DNA from: Comamonas sp. JUb58
GTDB lineage: Bacteria; Pseudomonadota; Gammaproteobacteria; Burkholderiales; Burkholderiaceae_C
Length of the DNA stretch: 64,000 nt
Direction: 5' to 3'
Assembly (NCBI RefSeq): GCF_004364775.1
Contig: NZ_SOAL01000009.1
Coordinates: 173,955 to 237,954, forward strand
Shown: one piece after another, positions 31,986 through 43,127 of the stretch
Numbering within the stretch: the stretch's first letter is position 1
Layout: every line of letters starts with the position of its first letter
Notes under the pieces: model-generated
Database searches by the model: none
What the model was told of the DNA's origin: nothing
What the model saw: only the letters and a program-made list of their open reading frames with translations
Position numbers and translations under genes: made by a program

Positions 31986-33515
31986 TCAGGTGCCGGTAGT
32001 GATCAGCTGGGCGTTGATGCCATGCTGGTGGGCAAACTCCTGCCACAGCGCTTCGCGCTCCTGCAGGCGGCGTGGCGCGCCGGCATTGCGGGCGGCAAAG
32101 TCGCTGCCCCAAAGCCAGAGCTGGCCGTTGGCGCCGTGGCGGTTGCGCAGCTGGCTCAGCAGCTCGCCATGCACCTCGGCCTCGGGCGTGGCCGACAGGC
32201 TGACCAGCACCACGGCCTGCGCGCCTGCGGGCAGATCGATGCCGGGCAGCGCCGCGCCATAGGCCAGGGTCGGCAGCCAGTCGACATGGGCGCCGGCGCC
32301 ATAGAGGCCGATGGCGTGGTGGTCGATCGCCGTGCGGCGCTCGGGCGTCACATCCATGCTGAAAGGCAGCAGCGCCAGACGCGTGGCCAGGCCGCCAAAA
32401 TCGCGCTGCAGGCGGGCAAAGTAGGCCTGGTTCAGTGGCAGTTGCAGGTGCTGGCGGCGCCAGCGCGCGCGCAGCCCCTGCCACAGGGCCAGCAGCAAAC
32501 GCGGTACCACTACGGTGGCGCCCAGCAAGGCGGTATAGGCCCAGACCCAGCGCTCACCCACATAAGACACGGGCGCGCTCAGCACACCCGGCTGCGGCGC
32601 CTGGGCCGCTGCCGATTGGTACTGCGCCGGCATGCTGCTGCTCACCCAACCTTGCAGCGCCTGGATGTCGGCCAGGCTCCAGGGCGTTGTCCACTGCAGC
32701 CATTGGGTGGGGGCAAACAGGATGTTGAGCCAGTGCTGCACCTGCGTGGCCGACAGAAAGGTGCTCTCCCAGCCGACCTGGTATTCCTTGGTCAGCCCGG
32801 TGAGCCAGAGCGAGGCCAGTGCGCCGACTGCCACCAGGGCGGCACCCAGGTGCAGCCACTGCAACAGCTGGGCGTTGCGCACGCCTTCGCTGGCCTGCCA
32901 CCAGTTGCGCTCAAAGCGCAGCGCCATCTTGCGCAGGCCGCTGCCGCGCAGCGCGGGCATGGCCTTGCCGCGCAGGCGGGCCAGCCAGCCGGGGTGTTCG
33001 TCGGTGGTGGCGCTGGCGGTGTCTGCACTGCCCGCAGTCTGTTGTGCGGGCTCCCAGGGCACCACCCGGGCGGGCTGGCGCCGCGCCAGGCCCAGCAGAC
33101 TGCGAACCAGTAGCACTGCATACATGACCAGGTTCCACAGCACGATGCCCATCAGCGACAGCGACAACAGATCGACCCGGTGCGGATCGGTGATGCGGTG
33201 GCTGGCAAAGCCCAGGCACAGCGCCAGCAGGCCGATGGCCAGCGGCGTCCAGCGCGCCAGGCCGGGGGCATGCTGCCAGAGCTGGCGCACATCGGCCGGC
33301 AACTGGCTGGCCTGGATGATGCGCTTGGCGCGCAGTTGCAGAAACTGGGCAAAGGCGGCCTGGCCGGCCTTGCCACCCAAGGCTGGCTTGCCCAGGGTGT
33401 GCAGCACCTCCTGCGTGATGGCCTCGCAGCGCGCAGCGCTGGGCAGGGCCTCATGGGGGGGCGAGGTTTCGATGGCATGGGCCAGGGCGATATCACGGAC
33501 GGCGTCAGCTTTCAT
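31986..33515 (-). CDS. DUF2868 inner-membrane protein
   Basis: A 509-residue membrane protein from ATG 33515 ([18 protein letters not shown]). Hydrophobic segments lie near residues 95-110, 120-145, 225-245 and 325-350, and a large cytoplasmic C-terminal domain follows, containing [20 protein letters not shown] and [15 protein letters not shown]. It is the DUF2868 partner of the downstream DUF3482 GTPase-like gene. Frames extend further upstream but the leader sequence is not protein-like. Function unknown; the pair is likely one two-gene operon. Confidence 0.8.
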   Translation of the reverse strand: MKADAVRDIALAHAIETSPPHEALPSAARCEAITQEVLHTLGKPALGGKAGQAAFAQFLQLRAKRIIQASQLPADVRQLWQHAPGLARWTPLAIGLLALCLGFASHRITDPHRVDLLSLSLMGIVLWNLVMYAVLLVRSLLGLARRQPARVVPWEPAQQTAGSADTASATTDEHPGWLARLRGKAMPALRGSGLRKMALRFERNWWQASEGVRNAQLLQWLHLGAALVAVGALASLWLTGLTKEYQVGWESTFLSATQVQHWLNILFAPTQWLQWTTPWSLADIQALQGWVSSSMPAQYQSAAAQAPQPGVLSAPVSYVGERWVWAYTALLGATVVVPRLLLALWQGLRARWRRQHLQLPLNQAYFARLQRDFGGLATRLALLPFSMDVTPERRTAIDHHAIGLYGAGAHVDWLPTLAYGAALPGIDLPAGAQAVVLVSLSATPEAEVHGELLSQLRNRHGANGQLWLWGSDFAARNAGAPRRLQEREALWQEFAHQHGINAQLITTGT

Positions 33516-33618
33516 GGCAGCTATTGTGGCATCGGGAAAACCTGCAAGGTTTTGCCGCGAGCGCTGTGGTATCAACAAGGCTTTGCCACTACCGAGACAA
33601 AGAGGGGAACCTAAGCCT

Positions 33619-34827
33619 ATGACAACAATGATGAACTTTGCCGACATGCCCGATGCCAACGGTTTCTTCGGTGACTACGGCGGCCAGCTGGTGCCCCCAC
33701 ATCTGAAAAAGGCGATGGACGATATCGCCGAGGCCTACGAGCAGATCGTGCAGCGCCAGGATTTCCAGGATGAGCTCCAGCAGCTGTTCCAGGACTATGT
33801 GGGCCGCCCCAGCCCCATCTTCCATGCCCGCCGTTTGTCAGAGCAGCTGGGCGGCGCGCAGATCCACCTGAAGCGCGAAGACCTGAACCACACGGGCGCG
33901 CACAAGATCAACCACTGCCTGGGCGAGGCGCTGCTGGCCAAGTTCATGGGCAAGACCAAGGTGATCGCCGAGACCGGCGCCGGCCAGCATGGCGTGGCCT
34001 TGGCAACGGCCTGCGCGCTGGTGGGCATCCCCTGCGAGATCCACATGGGCCAGGTCGATATCGAGAAGGAGCACCCCAACGTCACCAAGATGCGCATCCT
34101 GGGCTGCAAGCTGGTGCCGGTGACCTTTGGCCAGGCGACCTTGAAGGAGGCGGTGGACAGTGCGTTTGAGGAATACCTCAAGGACCCGACGAACTACCTC
34201 TATGCGATCGGCTCGGTGGTGGGACCGCATCCGTTTCCCAAGATGGTGCGCGACTTCCAGTCCATCGTCGGGCGCGAGGCGCGCGAGCAGTTCCAGGCCC
34301 GCCACGGCAAGCTGCCCGACTATGTCGCCGCCTGCGTGGGCGGTGGCTCCAATGCCATGGGCATCTTCAGCGCCTTTTTGGCCGATGCCGGCGTGCAGCT
34401 GGTCGGTGTGGAGCCCGCTGGCGAGGGCGTGGACCAGCCCGGCAAGCATGCCGCTACCTTGTCGGTGGGCAAGCCCGGTGCCATCCATGGCATGAAATGC
34501 TATGTGCTGGAGAACGCCGATGGCAGCCCTGCGGCCGTGCATTCCATCGCCTCGGGACTGGACTACCCCGGCGTGGGCCCGCAGCACAGCTACTTGAAGG
34601 ACCTGGGCCGGGTCGATTACCAGGCCGTGGACGACAAAGCCTGCCTCCACGCCTTCATGACCCTGTCGCGGGTCGAGGGCATCATCCCGGCGCTGGAAAG
34701 TGCCCATGCCGTTGCCTGGGCCATGGGCATTGCGCCTCAGCTGGACAAGGGGGTGAACATCCTCGTCAACCTCTCGGGCCGGGGCGACAAGGACGCCGAT
34801 TACGTGGCCAGGAAGCTGGGGCTCTGA
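33619..34827 (+). CDS. trpB: Tryptophan synthase beta chain, stand-alone copy
   Basis: A 402-residue PLP enzyme of the TrpB family. The PLP lysine is K96 in [29 protein letters not shown] is the conserved substrate loop and GGGSNAMG binds the cofactor phosphate. TrpB condenses indole with serine. It differs from the usual operon copy at several places, for example [20 protein letters not shown] where standard TrpB has MGAEDVERQ-type sequence, and HC in place of NN after HKIN. No trpA, trpF or other trp gene lies next to it. It may be a TrpA-independent paralogue that salvages indole or uses another nucleophile. The start ATG 33619 is followed by MMNF; ATG 33628 and 33631 are alternatives. Confidence 0.85.
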   Translation: MTTMMNFADMPDANGFFGDYGGQLVPPHLKKAMDDIAEAYEQIVQRQDFQDELQQLFQDYVGRPSPIFHARRLSEQLGGAQIHLKREDLNHTGAHKINHCLGEALLAKFMGKTKVIAETGAGQHGVALATACALVGIPCEIHMGQVDIEKEHPNVTKMRILGCKLVPVTFGQATLKEAVDSAFEEYLKDPTNYLYAIGSVVGPHPFPKMVRDFQSIVGREAREQFQARHGKLPDYVAACVGGGSNAMGIFSAFLADAGVQLVGVEPAGEGVDQPGKHAATLSVGKPGAIHGMKCYVLENADGSPAAVHSIASGLDYPGVGPQHSYLKDLGRVDYQAVDDKACLHAFMTLSRVEGIIPALESAHAVAWAMGIAPQLDKGVNILVNLSGRGDKDADYVARKLGL

Positions 34828-34869
34828 GCGAAATTTGCAACGCAAACCGCCGGAAACGGCCACCACACA

Positions 34870-34891
34870 GGGAGCGCATGCTCCCTTTTTT
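34870..34891 (+). terminator. Intrinsic terminator after trpB
   Basis: GGGAGC-GCAT-GCTCCC followed by six T, 42 bp after the trpB stop. Confidence 0.85.
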
Positions 34892-34995
34892 GCGTCTGCA
34901 CGGCCGGCGGCAAGCCCCCGCGTACTCGGGTAAATACGCTTCTGCTATTTGGATATGTCTATTTAGTATTTGTAGATTGCATACTCAATAGCTCA

Positions 34996-35014
34996 GAATG
35001 CGGTTTTCGCATTC
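34996..35014. promoter_or_regulatory. Perfect inverted repeat immediately before the LysR start
   Basis: GAATGCG-GTTTT-CGCATTC ends 6 bp before the ATG of the LysR gene, where a Shine-Dalgarno should be; no purine-rich site is seen. It could be a LysR self-binding site at DNA level or a hairpin limiting translation. Confidence 0.45.
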
Positions 35015-35020
35015 AACACC

Positions 35021-36037
35021 ATGGAACTTCGCCAGCTTGAGGCCTTCGCGGCCGTGATCTCGACCGGCAGCGTGACGGCCGCCGGCCGCATGCTGGGTCG
35101 TTCGCAGCCGGCGATCAGCCGCCTGGTGCAGGAGCTGGAGCAGGAGATCGGCTATGCGCTGTTCAGCCGCAATGGCCCCCGCATCACCCCGAATGAACAA
35201 GGCTTTCTGCTGTACGAGGACGTGGCCCATGCGCTGCACAGCCTGCAGCAGATCCGCCAGCGCGCCCGCGAGATTGCAGGCGGCAGCCAGCGCCCGCTGA
35301 ACCTGCTGGCCACGCCGGCGCTGGCGGCGGGACTGGTGCCTGCAGCGCTGGCAAGGCTGGAAGGCGCCATGGCGCAGAGCATCTCGCACATCCAGCTGCG
35401 CAGCGCCTCGCCCGAGCAGGTGGCCCATGGCGTGCTGACCGGTGCCGCCCAGCTGGGCGTGAGCAGCCTGCCGCTGGAACACCGCGGCCTGCAGGTGCAC
35501 TGGATTGGCCGCGCCTCCTGCGTGGCGGTGCTGCCCGAGGACGATCCACTCGCCGCGCTGGACGTGGTGCCGCTGGCCGCGCTGGCCGAGCGCCGCATCA
35601 TCACCATGGCCAACCCCTACCGCTTGCGCGGCCGCCTCGATGAAGCCTTTGCCGCCGCCCGCCCTGGCGAGCTGCCCGGCCAGACCCAGTTCATGGAAAC
35701 CAATGCCTCGGTGAACGCGATTGCCGCCGTGCGCGCGGGCCTGGGAGTATCGGTGCTGGAGCCGGTGACGGCGCTGGGCCTGCCGCTGCACGGTGTGGTG
35801 GTGCGCCCGCTCGATACCGAGATCCCCTTTTTGTTTGGTGTGGTCAGCCAGCAGGCCACGCCTTGCACGCCGGCGATGGATGCGCTGTGCCAGGCCTTGA
35901 CCGAGGTGGCGCAGGCGCTGCTGCCCGGCTTTGTACTGCATGACGCGCGCGCCCACGCCGCGCTGCTGGAAGAAATGCTGCCAGAGGGCCACCGGCCCGC
36001 TGCTGGCGCACAAGAACCTTTAGAGAACCACGAATGA
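35021..36037 (+). CDS. LysR-family transcriptional regulator
   Basis: A 338-residue LysR regulator. The N-terminal helix-turn-helix includes GSVTAAGRMLGRSQPAISRL (about residues 17-36), followed by the LysR substrate-binding fold with TNASVNAIAAVRAGLGVSVL near residue 227. It is slightly long because of a roughly 30-residue C-terminal tail (EEMLPEGHRPAAGAQEPLE). Its stop overlaps the start of the following flavoprotein gene by 4 bp, so it is co-transcribed with the operon it presumably controls instead of being divergent, which is unusual for LysR genes. Confidence 0.88.
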   Translation: MELRQLEAFAAVISTGSVTAAGRMLGRSQPAISRLVQELEQEIGYALFSRNGPRITPNEQGFLLYEDVAHALHSLQQIRQRAREIAGGSQRPLNLLATPALAAGLVPAALARLEGAMAQSISHIQLRSASPEQVAHGVLTGAAQLGVSSLPLEHRGLQVHWIGRASCVAVLPEDDPLAALDVVPLAALAERRIITMANPYRLRGRLDEAFAAARPGELPGQTQFMETNASVNAIAAVRAGLGVSVLEPVTALGLPLHGVVVRPLDTEIPFLFGVVSQQATPCTPAMDALCQALTEVAQALLPGFVLHDARAHAALLEEMLPEGHRPAAGAQEPLENHE

Positions 36038-37521
36038 ACGACGACCGCCAATTGCCGCCCGCTGGGCTGGCTGCACTCGAAGCACGGGTGCGCCAGGACC
36101 TGGCCTGGCTGGACCTGCCTGCCAAGGACTGGGTGCCCGAAACCGCGCTCGAGGGCGAGCCGATTCTGCCCGTTGCCATCATCGGCGGCGGCATGTCGGG
36201 CCTGGCCGCTTGCGCGGCGCTGCGCTTCATGGGCGTGCCGGCCGAGATTTTTGACCAGTCGCCGGCTGGCTTTGAAGGCCCCTGGGCGACGACGGCGCGC
36301 ATGGAAACCCTGCGCTCGCCCAAGCAGCTTACCGGCCCGGCGCTGGGCAAACCGGCGCTGACCTTCCGCGCCTGGTTCGAGTCGCAGTTCGGCCTGGAGG
36401 CCTGGGAGGCGCTCGACAAGATCCCTCGCCTGCAGTGGATGGACTACCTGCGCTGGTACCGCCAGGTGCTGGCGCTGCCGGTGCACAACGGCCACAAGGT
36501 GCTGGCGGTGCGCCCGCGCGGTGCCGATGGTGTGGTGCAGCTCGATCTGGAAACCCCCGACGGCGCACGCCAGGTGCTGGCGCGCCATGTGGTGCTGGCC
36601 ACCGGCCGTGACGGCCTGGGCGGCGCCTATGTGCCCGAGATGGCACGCAGCCTGCCGCGCGACCGCTGGGCCCATTCCTCGGACAGCACCGATTACACCC
36701 AGCTGGCTGGCAAGCGCATCGGCGTGGTGGGGGCTGGTGCCTCGGCCATGGACAGCGCCGCCACCGCGCTGGAGAGCGGCGCTGCCAGCGTCGATCTGCT
36801 GATCCGCCGCAGTGATATTCCGCGCGTCAACAAGGGCAAGGGCGCCGGCAGCCCGGGCCTCACCCATGGCCATCTGCACCTGCCTGACGACTGGAAGTGG
36901 AAGATCCGGCACTACATCAATGTGCAGCAGGTGCCGCCACCCCGGGGCAGCACCTTGCGTGTCTCGCGCCATGCCAATGTCCGCTTCAACCTGGGCTGCG
37001 CGATCGAGCGCATGGAATGGACCGGCGACGAGATCCGCGTGCACACGTCCAAGGGCGTGTTCCACCTGGACTTTGTTGTGTTCTCTACCGGCTTTCGCAT
37101 CGACTGGAATGCGCGCAGCGAGTTTGCCCCCTTTGCCGCCCATGTGCGCAACTGGGGCGACCGCTACCGCCACCCCGAGGGCGAGGACGACCAGGAGCTG
37201 TCCGACTCGCCCGACCTGGGCCCGGCCTTCGAGCTGCAGCAAAAGATTCCCGGCGCCTGCCCGGGGCTGGAGCGCATCCATGCGTTCTCGTACCCGGCTG
37301 CGCTGACGCATGGCACGGTGTCCGGCGATATTCCTGCGATCAGCGTGGGCGCCGAGCGCCTGGCCCAGGGCATCAGCAGCCGCCTGTATGCCGAAGATGT
37401 GCAGTGGCATTTCGAGAAGCTGCAAGCCTTCAGCGACCCCGAGGTGTTTGGTGACGAGTGGACGCCGGCCGAGCCGCCCGGCCAGGCCGCTGCGTTGCTG
37501 GACAAGGCGGACGCACCATGA
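36034..37521 (+). CDS. FAD/NAD(P)-binding flavoprotein monooxygenase-like
   Basis: A 495-residue class B flavoprotein. The first Rossmann loop GGGMSGLAA is at about residues 51-59, the second, GAGASAMDSAA, at about 234-244. ATGRDG and FSTGFRID close the FAD and NADP domains as in flavin monooxygenases and Baeyer-Villiger-type enzymes. The exact FMO fingerprint FxGxxxHxxxW is not obvious; RWAHSSDSTDY occupies that area. It sits between the LysR regulator (4-bp overlap) and the Dpp-type transporter (4-bp overlap). It probably oxygenates the imported compound; substrate unknown. Confidence 0.82.
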   Translation: MNDDRQLPPAGLAALEARVRQDLAWLDLPAKDWVPETALEGEPILPVAIIGGGMSGLAACAALRFMGVPAEIFDQSPAGFEGPWATTARMETLRSPKQLTGPALGKPALTFRAWFESQFGLEAWEALDKIPRLQWMDYLRWYRQVLALPVHNGHKVLAVRPRGADGVVQLDLETPDGARQVLARHVVLATGRDGLGGAYVPEMARSLPRDRWAHSSDSTDYTQLAGKRIGVVGAGASAMDSAATALESGAASVDLLIRRSDIPRVNKGKGAGSPGLTHGHLHLPDDWKWKIRHYINVQQVPPPRGSTLRVSRHANVRFNLGCAIERMEWTGDEIRVHTSKGVFHLDFVVFSTGFRIDWNARSEFAPFAAHVRNWGDRYRHPEGEDDQELSDSPDLGPAFELQQKIPGACPGLERIHAFSYPAALTHGTVSGDIPAISVGAERLAQGISSRLYAEDVQWHFEKLQAFSDPEVFGDEWTPAEPPGQAAALLDKADAP

Positions 37522-38492
37522 TCGGCTGGCTGCTGCGCCGCCTTGCGCAGGCCCTGGTGGTGGTGCTCTTGATGACGGTCATCGTCTTCGTGGGCCTGCA
37601 TGCCATCGGCAACCCGGTCGATATTCTGATCGGCCAGGACGTGGACCAGGTCGAGCGCGCGCGCATCATCGCCCAGCTGGGCTTTGACCAGCCGCTGTGG
37701 CGCCAGTACCTGGGCTTTGTTGGCGGTGCGCTGCAGGGCAACCTGGGCGTGAGCTTTGTCTACAACGTGCCGGCCATCGAGCTGATTCTGCAGCGCCTGC
37801 CGGCGACCCTGGAGCTGGCGATTGCCGCGCTGGTCATTGCCGTGGTGCTGGGCGTGCCGCTGGGCCTGCTGGCCGGCCTTTACCCCGAGAGCTGGTTCTC
37901 CAAATCCATCATGGCCGGCAGCATCGTGGGCTTTTCGCTGCCCACCTTCTGGGTCGGGCTGATGCTGATCATGACCTTCAGCGTCTCGCTGGGCATGCTG
38001 CCGTCGAGCGGGCGCGGCCAGACCGTGGAGTTTCTGGGCGCGCAGTGGTCGTTTTTGACCACCGATGGCCTGCGCCACATGCTGCTGCCGGCGATCAACC
38101 TGTCGCTGTTCAAGATCTCGCTGGTGATCCGCCTGACGCGCGCCGGTGTGCGTGAAGTGCTGCCGCTGGACTATGTGAAATTTGCCCGCGCCAAGGGCCT
38201 GTCGCCGCTGCGTGTGGTGGGCCTGCATGTGCTGCGCAATACGATGATTCCGCTGGTCACCGTGCTGGGCCTGGAGCTGGGCTCGACCATCGCCTTTGCG
38301 GTGGTGACCGAGAGCATCTTCTCCTGGCCGGGCGCCGGCAAGCTGATTCTGGACAGCATCAATGCGCTGGACCGCCCCGTCATCGTCTCCTACCTGGTGG
38401 TGGTGGTCTGCCTGTTTGTCACGCTCAATCTGATCGTGGATATCTTGTACAAGGTGCTCGACCCCCGCGTGCGCCTGGAGGGCGCGGCATGA
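37518..38492 (+). CDS. DppB-type ABC transporter permease
   Basis: A 324-residue inner-membrane permease of the peptide/nickel importer family. ATG 37518 gives MIGWLLRRLAQALVVVLLMT and overlaps the upstream stop by 4 bp. Six helices; the permease loop EVLPLDYVKFARAKGLSPLR contacts the ATPases. It pairs with the next gene's DppC-type protein. Confidence 0.9.
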   Translation: MIGWLLRRLAQALVVVLLMTVIVFVGLHAIGNPVDILIGQDVDQVERARIIAQLGFDQPLWRQYLGFVGGALQGNLGVSFVYNVPAIELILQRLPATLELAIAALVIAVVLGVPLGLLAGLYPESWFSKSIMAGSIVGFSLPTFWVGLMLIMTFSVSLGMLPSSGRGQTVEFLGAQWSFLTTDGLRHMLLPAINLSLFKISLVIRLTRAGVREVLPLDYVKFARAKGLSPLRVVGLHVLRNTMIPLVTVLGLELGSTIAFAVVTESIFSWPGAGKLILDSINALDRPVIVSYLVVVVCLFVTLNLIVDILYKVLDPRVRLEGAA

Positions 38493-39427
38493 GCGGCACC
38501 AACACCCCTGCCAACACCCCCGTGGGCACGGCCCCGGCAGCGGCGCTGCGCCAGCCTTCACCCTGGCGCGCGCATGTGGCGGATTTCATGGCCTCGCGCC
38601 TGGCGCTGTTCGGCCTCGTCGTCGCCGTGGTGCTGATTCTGGCGGCGCTGGTCGCGCCCTGGATCACGCCGCAGAACCCCTATGACCTGCAGCAGCTCGA
38701 CGTGCTCGATGCGCGCCTGCCGCCTGGCTCGGCCAATGGCATGGACAGCTTCCACTACATGCTGGGCACCGATGGCCAGGGCCGCGATCTGTACTCTGCG
38801 ATTCTCTATGGCCTGCGCATCAGCCTGCTGGTGGGCGTGGGCTCGGCGCTGATTGCCGGCGTCGTGGGCACCTTGCTGGGCCTGCTGGCCGCCTATGCCG
38901 GTGGCAAGACCGACACAATCATCATGCGCGTGGTCGATCTGATCCTGTCCTTTCCCTCGATCCTGGTGGCGATGATGATCCTCGCCTACCTGGGCAAGGG
39001 CGTGGGCAATGTGGTGCTGACCCTGGTGATCCTGGAATGGGCCTACTACGCCCGCACCGCACGCGGCCAGGCCCTGGTCGAGCGCCGGCGCGAGTATGTC
39101 GAGGCGGCACGCTGCCTGGACATCCCCAACTGGCGCATCATGGTGCGCCACATCCTCCCCAACTGCCTGCCGCCGCTGATCGTGATCGGCACCCTGCAGA
39201 TCGCCCGCGCCATCACCTTGGAGGCTACCTTGAGCTTTCTGGGCCTGGGCGTGCCGGTGACCGAGCCTTCGCTGGGCCTGCTGATCTCCAACGGCTACCA
39301 GTTCATGCTCTCGGGCCAGTACTGGATCAGCTTCTACCCCGGCATTGCGCTCTTGGTCACCATCGTGGCGATCAACCTGGTGGGCGACCGCCTGCGCGAT
39401 GTCCTGAACCCGAGGAACACCCGATGA
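38489..39427 (+). CDS. DppC-type ABC transporter permease
   Basis: A 312-residue permease partner. A polar N-terminus (SGTNTPANTPVGTAPAAA) precedes six helices, with GTDGQGRDLYSAILYGLRIS and the loop YVEAARCLDIPNWRIMVRHI. It overlaps the DppB-type gene by 4 bp and the ATPase gene by 4 bp. Confidence 0.9.
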   Translation: MSGTNTPANTPVGTAPAAALRQPSPWRAHVADFMASRLALFGLVVAVVLILAALVAPWITPQNPYDLQQLDVLDARLPPGSANGMDSFHYMLGTDGQGRDLYSAILYGLRISLLVGVGSALIAGVVGTLLGLLAAYAGGKTDTIIMRVVDLILSFPSILVAMMILAYLGKGVGNVVLTLVILEWAYYARTARGQALVERRREYVEAARCLDIPNWRIMVRHILPNCLPPLIVIGTLQIARAITLEATLSFLGLGVPVTEPSLGLLISNGYQFMLSGQYWISFYPGIALLVTIVAINLVGDRLRDVLNPRNTR

Positions 39428-40448
39428 GCAGCGTGCCCACCTTGCAGGTGCGCAATCTGCGCACCGAGTTTGCGACCCGCGCCGGCACCCTGCGCGCGGT
39501 CAATGATGTGTCCTTTAGTCTGGAGCGCGGCCGCATCCTGGGCCTGGTCGGCGAGTCCGGCTCGGGCAAGTCCGTCACCGGTTTTTCCATCATGGGCCTG
39601 GTCGATGCACCGGGCCGCGTGACCGGCGGTGAGGTGCTGTTCCAGGGCCGCGACATCACCAAGATCAAGCCCCGCGAGCTGCGCCAGCTGCAGGGCAACC
39701 GCATCGCGATGATCTTCCAGGACCCGATGATGACGCTCAACCCCGTGTTGCGCGTGGACACGCAGATGATCGAAGCGGTGCGCGCCCACAGCTCGGCCAG
39801 CAAGGCCCAGGCGCGTGACCGCGCCCGCGAGACCCTGGCGATGATGGGCATTGCCAGCCCCGACGAGCGCCTGCAGGCCTACCCGCACCAGCTGTCGGGC
39901 GGCATGCGCCAGCGCGTGGCCATTGCCACCGCCATGCTGCACCGGCCCGATCTGATCATTGCCGACGAACCCACGACGGCGCTGGATGTGACCATCCAGG
40001 CGCAGATCCTGTCCGAAGTACAGAAGCTGGCACGCCAGCAGGGCACCTCGCTGATCTGGATCACGCACGACCTGTCGGTGGTGGCTGGTTTGGCGGACGA
40101 AGTGGCGGTGATGTATGCCGGCCGCATCGTTGAGCAGGGCGGCGTGGATGCGGTGCTGGACAGCCCGCTGCACCCCTATACCGCTGGCCTGATCGGCAGC
40201 CTGCCGGCTAACAACCGGCGCGGCAGCCGCCTGCAGCAGATTCCCGGCATGACGCCCAATATGCTGCAGCTGCCCCCGGGCTGCGCCTTTGCGGCGCGCT
40301 GCGCCCGCGCCACCGCTGCTTGCCAGGCCCAGCCTGAGCAGACCGAGCCGCTGCCCGGCCGCCTGGTGCGCTGCTTTCACCCGGCGCTGACCGCCAGCGC
40401 CCCCAGCACCCTGGGTGCCACCGCGCCGCAAGGCCTGGAGGCCCGCGT

Positions 40449-40452
<4 letters not shown>
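39424..40452 (+). CDS. DppD-type ABC transporter ATP-binding protein
   Basis: A 342-residue ATPase. ATG 39424 ([20 protein letters not shown]) is the overlap start. Walker A is GESGSGKS, the signature [16 protein letters not shown], Walker [14 protein letters not shown], and the C-terminal oligopeptide-transporter domain has the Cys-containing [14 protein letters not shown] segment, which in relatives may bind an Fe-S cluster. A longer open frame upstream belongs to the DppC-type gene. Confidence 0.92.
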
Positions 40453-41486
<1,034 letters not shown>

Positions 41487-41558
41487 ACGCTCACCAGCGT
41501 GCCGCCTTTTTCTCCGTATTTGATTGCACCGTTTTCACAGTTTCACCAGGAGTTCGCC

Positions 41559-43127
41559 ATGAAACGCATCATCGTCTCTTCCCTCACCGCTGCCCTGATG
41601 GGCGCTGGCCTGGCTGCCCATGCGCAGACCTTGAACATCGGCTTTGCCGACCCGGTCTCGTCGATGGATCCCCAGCTCAACAACCACGCCGGCGACCGCT
41701 CGGTGGACCTGCACTTCTGGGATTTGCTGGTACAGAACAACCACAACAAGCTGCAGCCTGGCCTGGCTGCGAGCTGGAAGAACCTGGACCCCAAGACCTG
41801 GGAGTTCAAGCTGCGCACCGATGTGAAGTGGCAAGACGGCAAGGCCTTCAGCGCCGAAGACGTCATCTACTCCTACCAGCGCGCCCGCGCCGTGCCCGGC
41901 AGCGTGGCCACCTTTGCCGGCTACCTGCGCACCGTCGAATCGGTGACTGCCAAGGACCCGCACACGCTGATCATCAAGACCAATATCCCCAACCCCGATC
42001 TGCCGCTGAACCTGGCTTCGGTGCACATCGTCAGCAAGCATGTGGGCGATAAGTCGGCCACCGAAGACTACAACTCGGGCAAGGCCATGGTTGGCTCGGG
42101 CCCCTACAAATGGGTCTCCTACACGCCGGGCGACCGCGTGGTGATGCAGCGCAACGATGGCTACTGGGGTGACAAGGCCATCTGGGACAAGGTCAACTAC
42201 CGCTACATCAACAATGCCGCATCGCGCACTGCTGCGCTGCTGGCGGGCGATGTGGATGTGATCGACAAGGTCTCGGTCTCCGACCTGGCACGCCTGAAGA
42301 ATGCGCCCAACGTCACCGTCTACCCCTACGACGGCCTGCGCGTGATGCTGCTGCAACCCAGCTTCAACCCGGCGCCCAATGCCTTCATCACCGACAACGC
42401 TGGCAAGCCTTTGCCCAAGAACCCGCTGCTGGACCAGCGCGTGCGTGAGGCGCTGAACCTGGCGATCAACCGGGGCGCCATCGTGGACCGCATCCTGCAG
42501 GACGCGGCTACCGAGGCCAACCAGTGGATGCCCAAGAACACCTATGGCTACAACCCCGACATCAAGAACATTCCTTTTGATGCCGCCAAGGCCAAGAAGC
42601 TGCTGGCCGATGCCGGCTTCCCCGAAGGCTTCAAGCTGACCATGCATGTGCCCAACGACCGCTACCCCCAAGGCCCGGAAACGGCCCAGGTGGTGGCCCA
42701 GTTCTGGACCCGCATTGGCGTGAAGACCCAGGTCGAGGTGGTGCCATGGGCCGTGTACTCGGGCCGCGCCAACAAGAACGAATATGCGATGAGCATGCTC
42801 GCCTGGGGCAATGGCACCGGTGAGGCCAGCTATGCGCTGGTGAACGTGCTGGCCACGGTCGATGCCAAGAAGGGCCTGGGCGCCTCCAACTGGGGCCACT
42901 ACAGCAACCCGGCTGTGGACAAGGCGCTGACCGAATCCACCGAAGAGTTCGACATGGCCAAGCGCGAGAGCATCCTGCGCCAGTCGGCCAAGGTGGTGTC
43001 CGATGATGTGGGCATCATCCCGCTGTTCCACTACCGCAATATCTGGGCCGCGAAGAAGGGCCTGAAGGTCACCCCGTTCAGCAGCGACCGCACCACCGCA
43101 TCCATGGTGACCAAGGTGGCGCCCTGA
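41559..43127 (+). CDS. Family 5 periplasmic substrate-binding protein of the Dpp-type importer
   Basis: A 522-residue SBP_bac_5 protein. ATG 41559 has AGGAG upstream and gives the Sec signal MKRIIVSSLTAALMGAGLAA cleaved at AHAQ. The mature part has WEFKLRTDVKWQDGKAFSAE and VNYRYINNAASRTAALLAGD, normal for peptide/nickel-type binding proteins. The gene order recalls the KPN_01854-type binding proteins that accompany CMD/AhpD and luciferase-like enzymes (recall, not searched). The ligand is therefore probably not a plain peptide. Its stop overlaps the next gene by 1 nt. Confidence 0.9.
   Translation: MKRIIVSSLTAALMGAGLAAHAQTLNIGFADPVSSMDPQLNNHAGDRSVDLHFWDLLVQNNHNKLQPGLAASWKNLDPKTWEFKLRTDVKWQDGKAFSAEDVIYSYQRARAVPGSVATFAGYLRTVESVTAKDPHTLIIKTNIPNPDLPLNLASVHIVSKHVGDKSATEDYNSGKAMVGSGPYKWVSYTPGDRVVMQRNDGYWGDKAIWDKVNYRYINNAASRTAALLAGDVDVIDKVSVSDLARLKNAPNVTVYPYDGLRVMLLQPSFNPAPNAFITDNAGKPLPKNPLLDQRVREALNLAINRGAIVDRILQDAATEANQWMPKNTYGYNPDIKNIPFDAAKAKKLLADAGFPEGFKLTMHVPNDRYPQGPETAQVVAQFWTRIGVKTQVEVVPWAVYSGRANKNEYAMSMLAWGNGTGEASYALVNVLATVDAKKGLGASNWGHYSNPAVDKALTESTEEFDMAKRESILRQSAKVVSDDVGIIPLFHYRNIWAAKKGLKVTPFSSDRTTASMVTKVAP

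Noticed and set aside
33619..36037. A trp operon (trpB followed by a trp regulator)
   Set aside because: No trpA or trpF is present, a strong terminator follows trpB, and the LysR gene overlaps a different operon.
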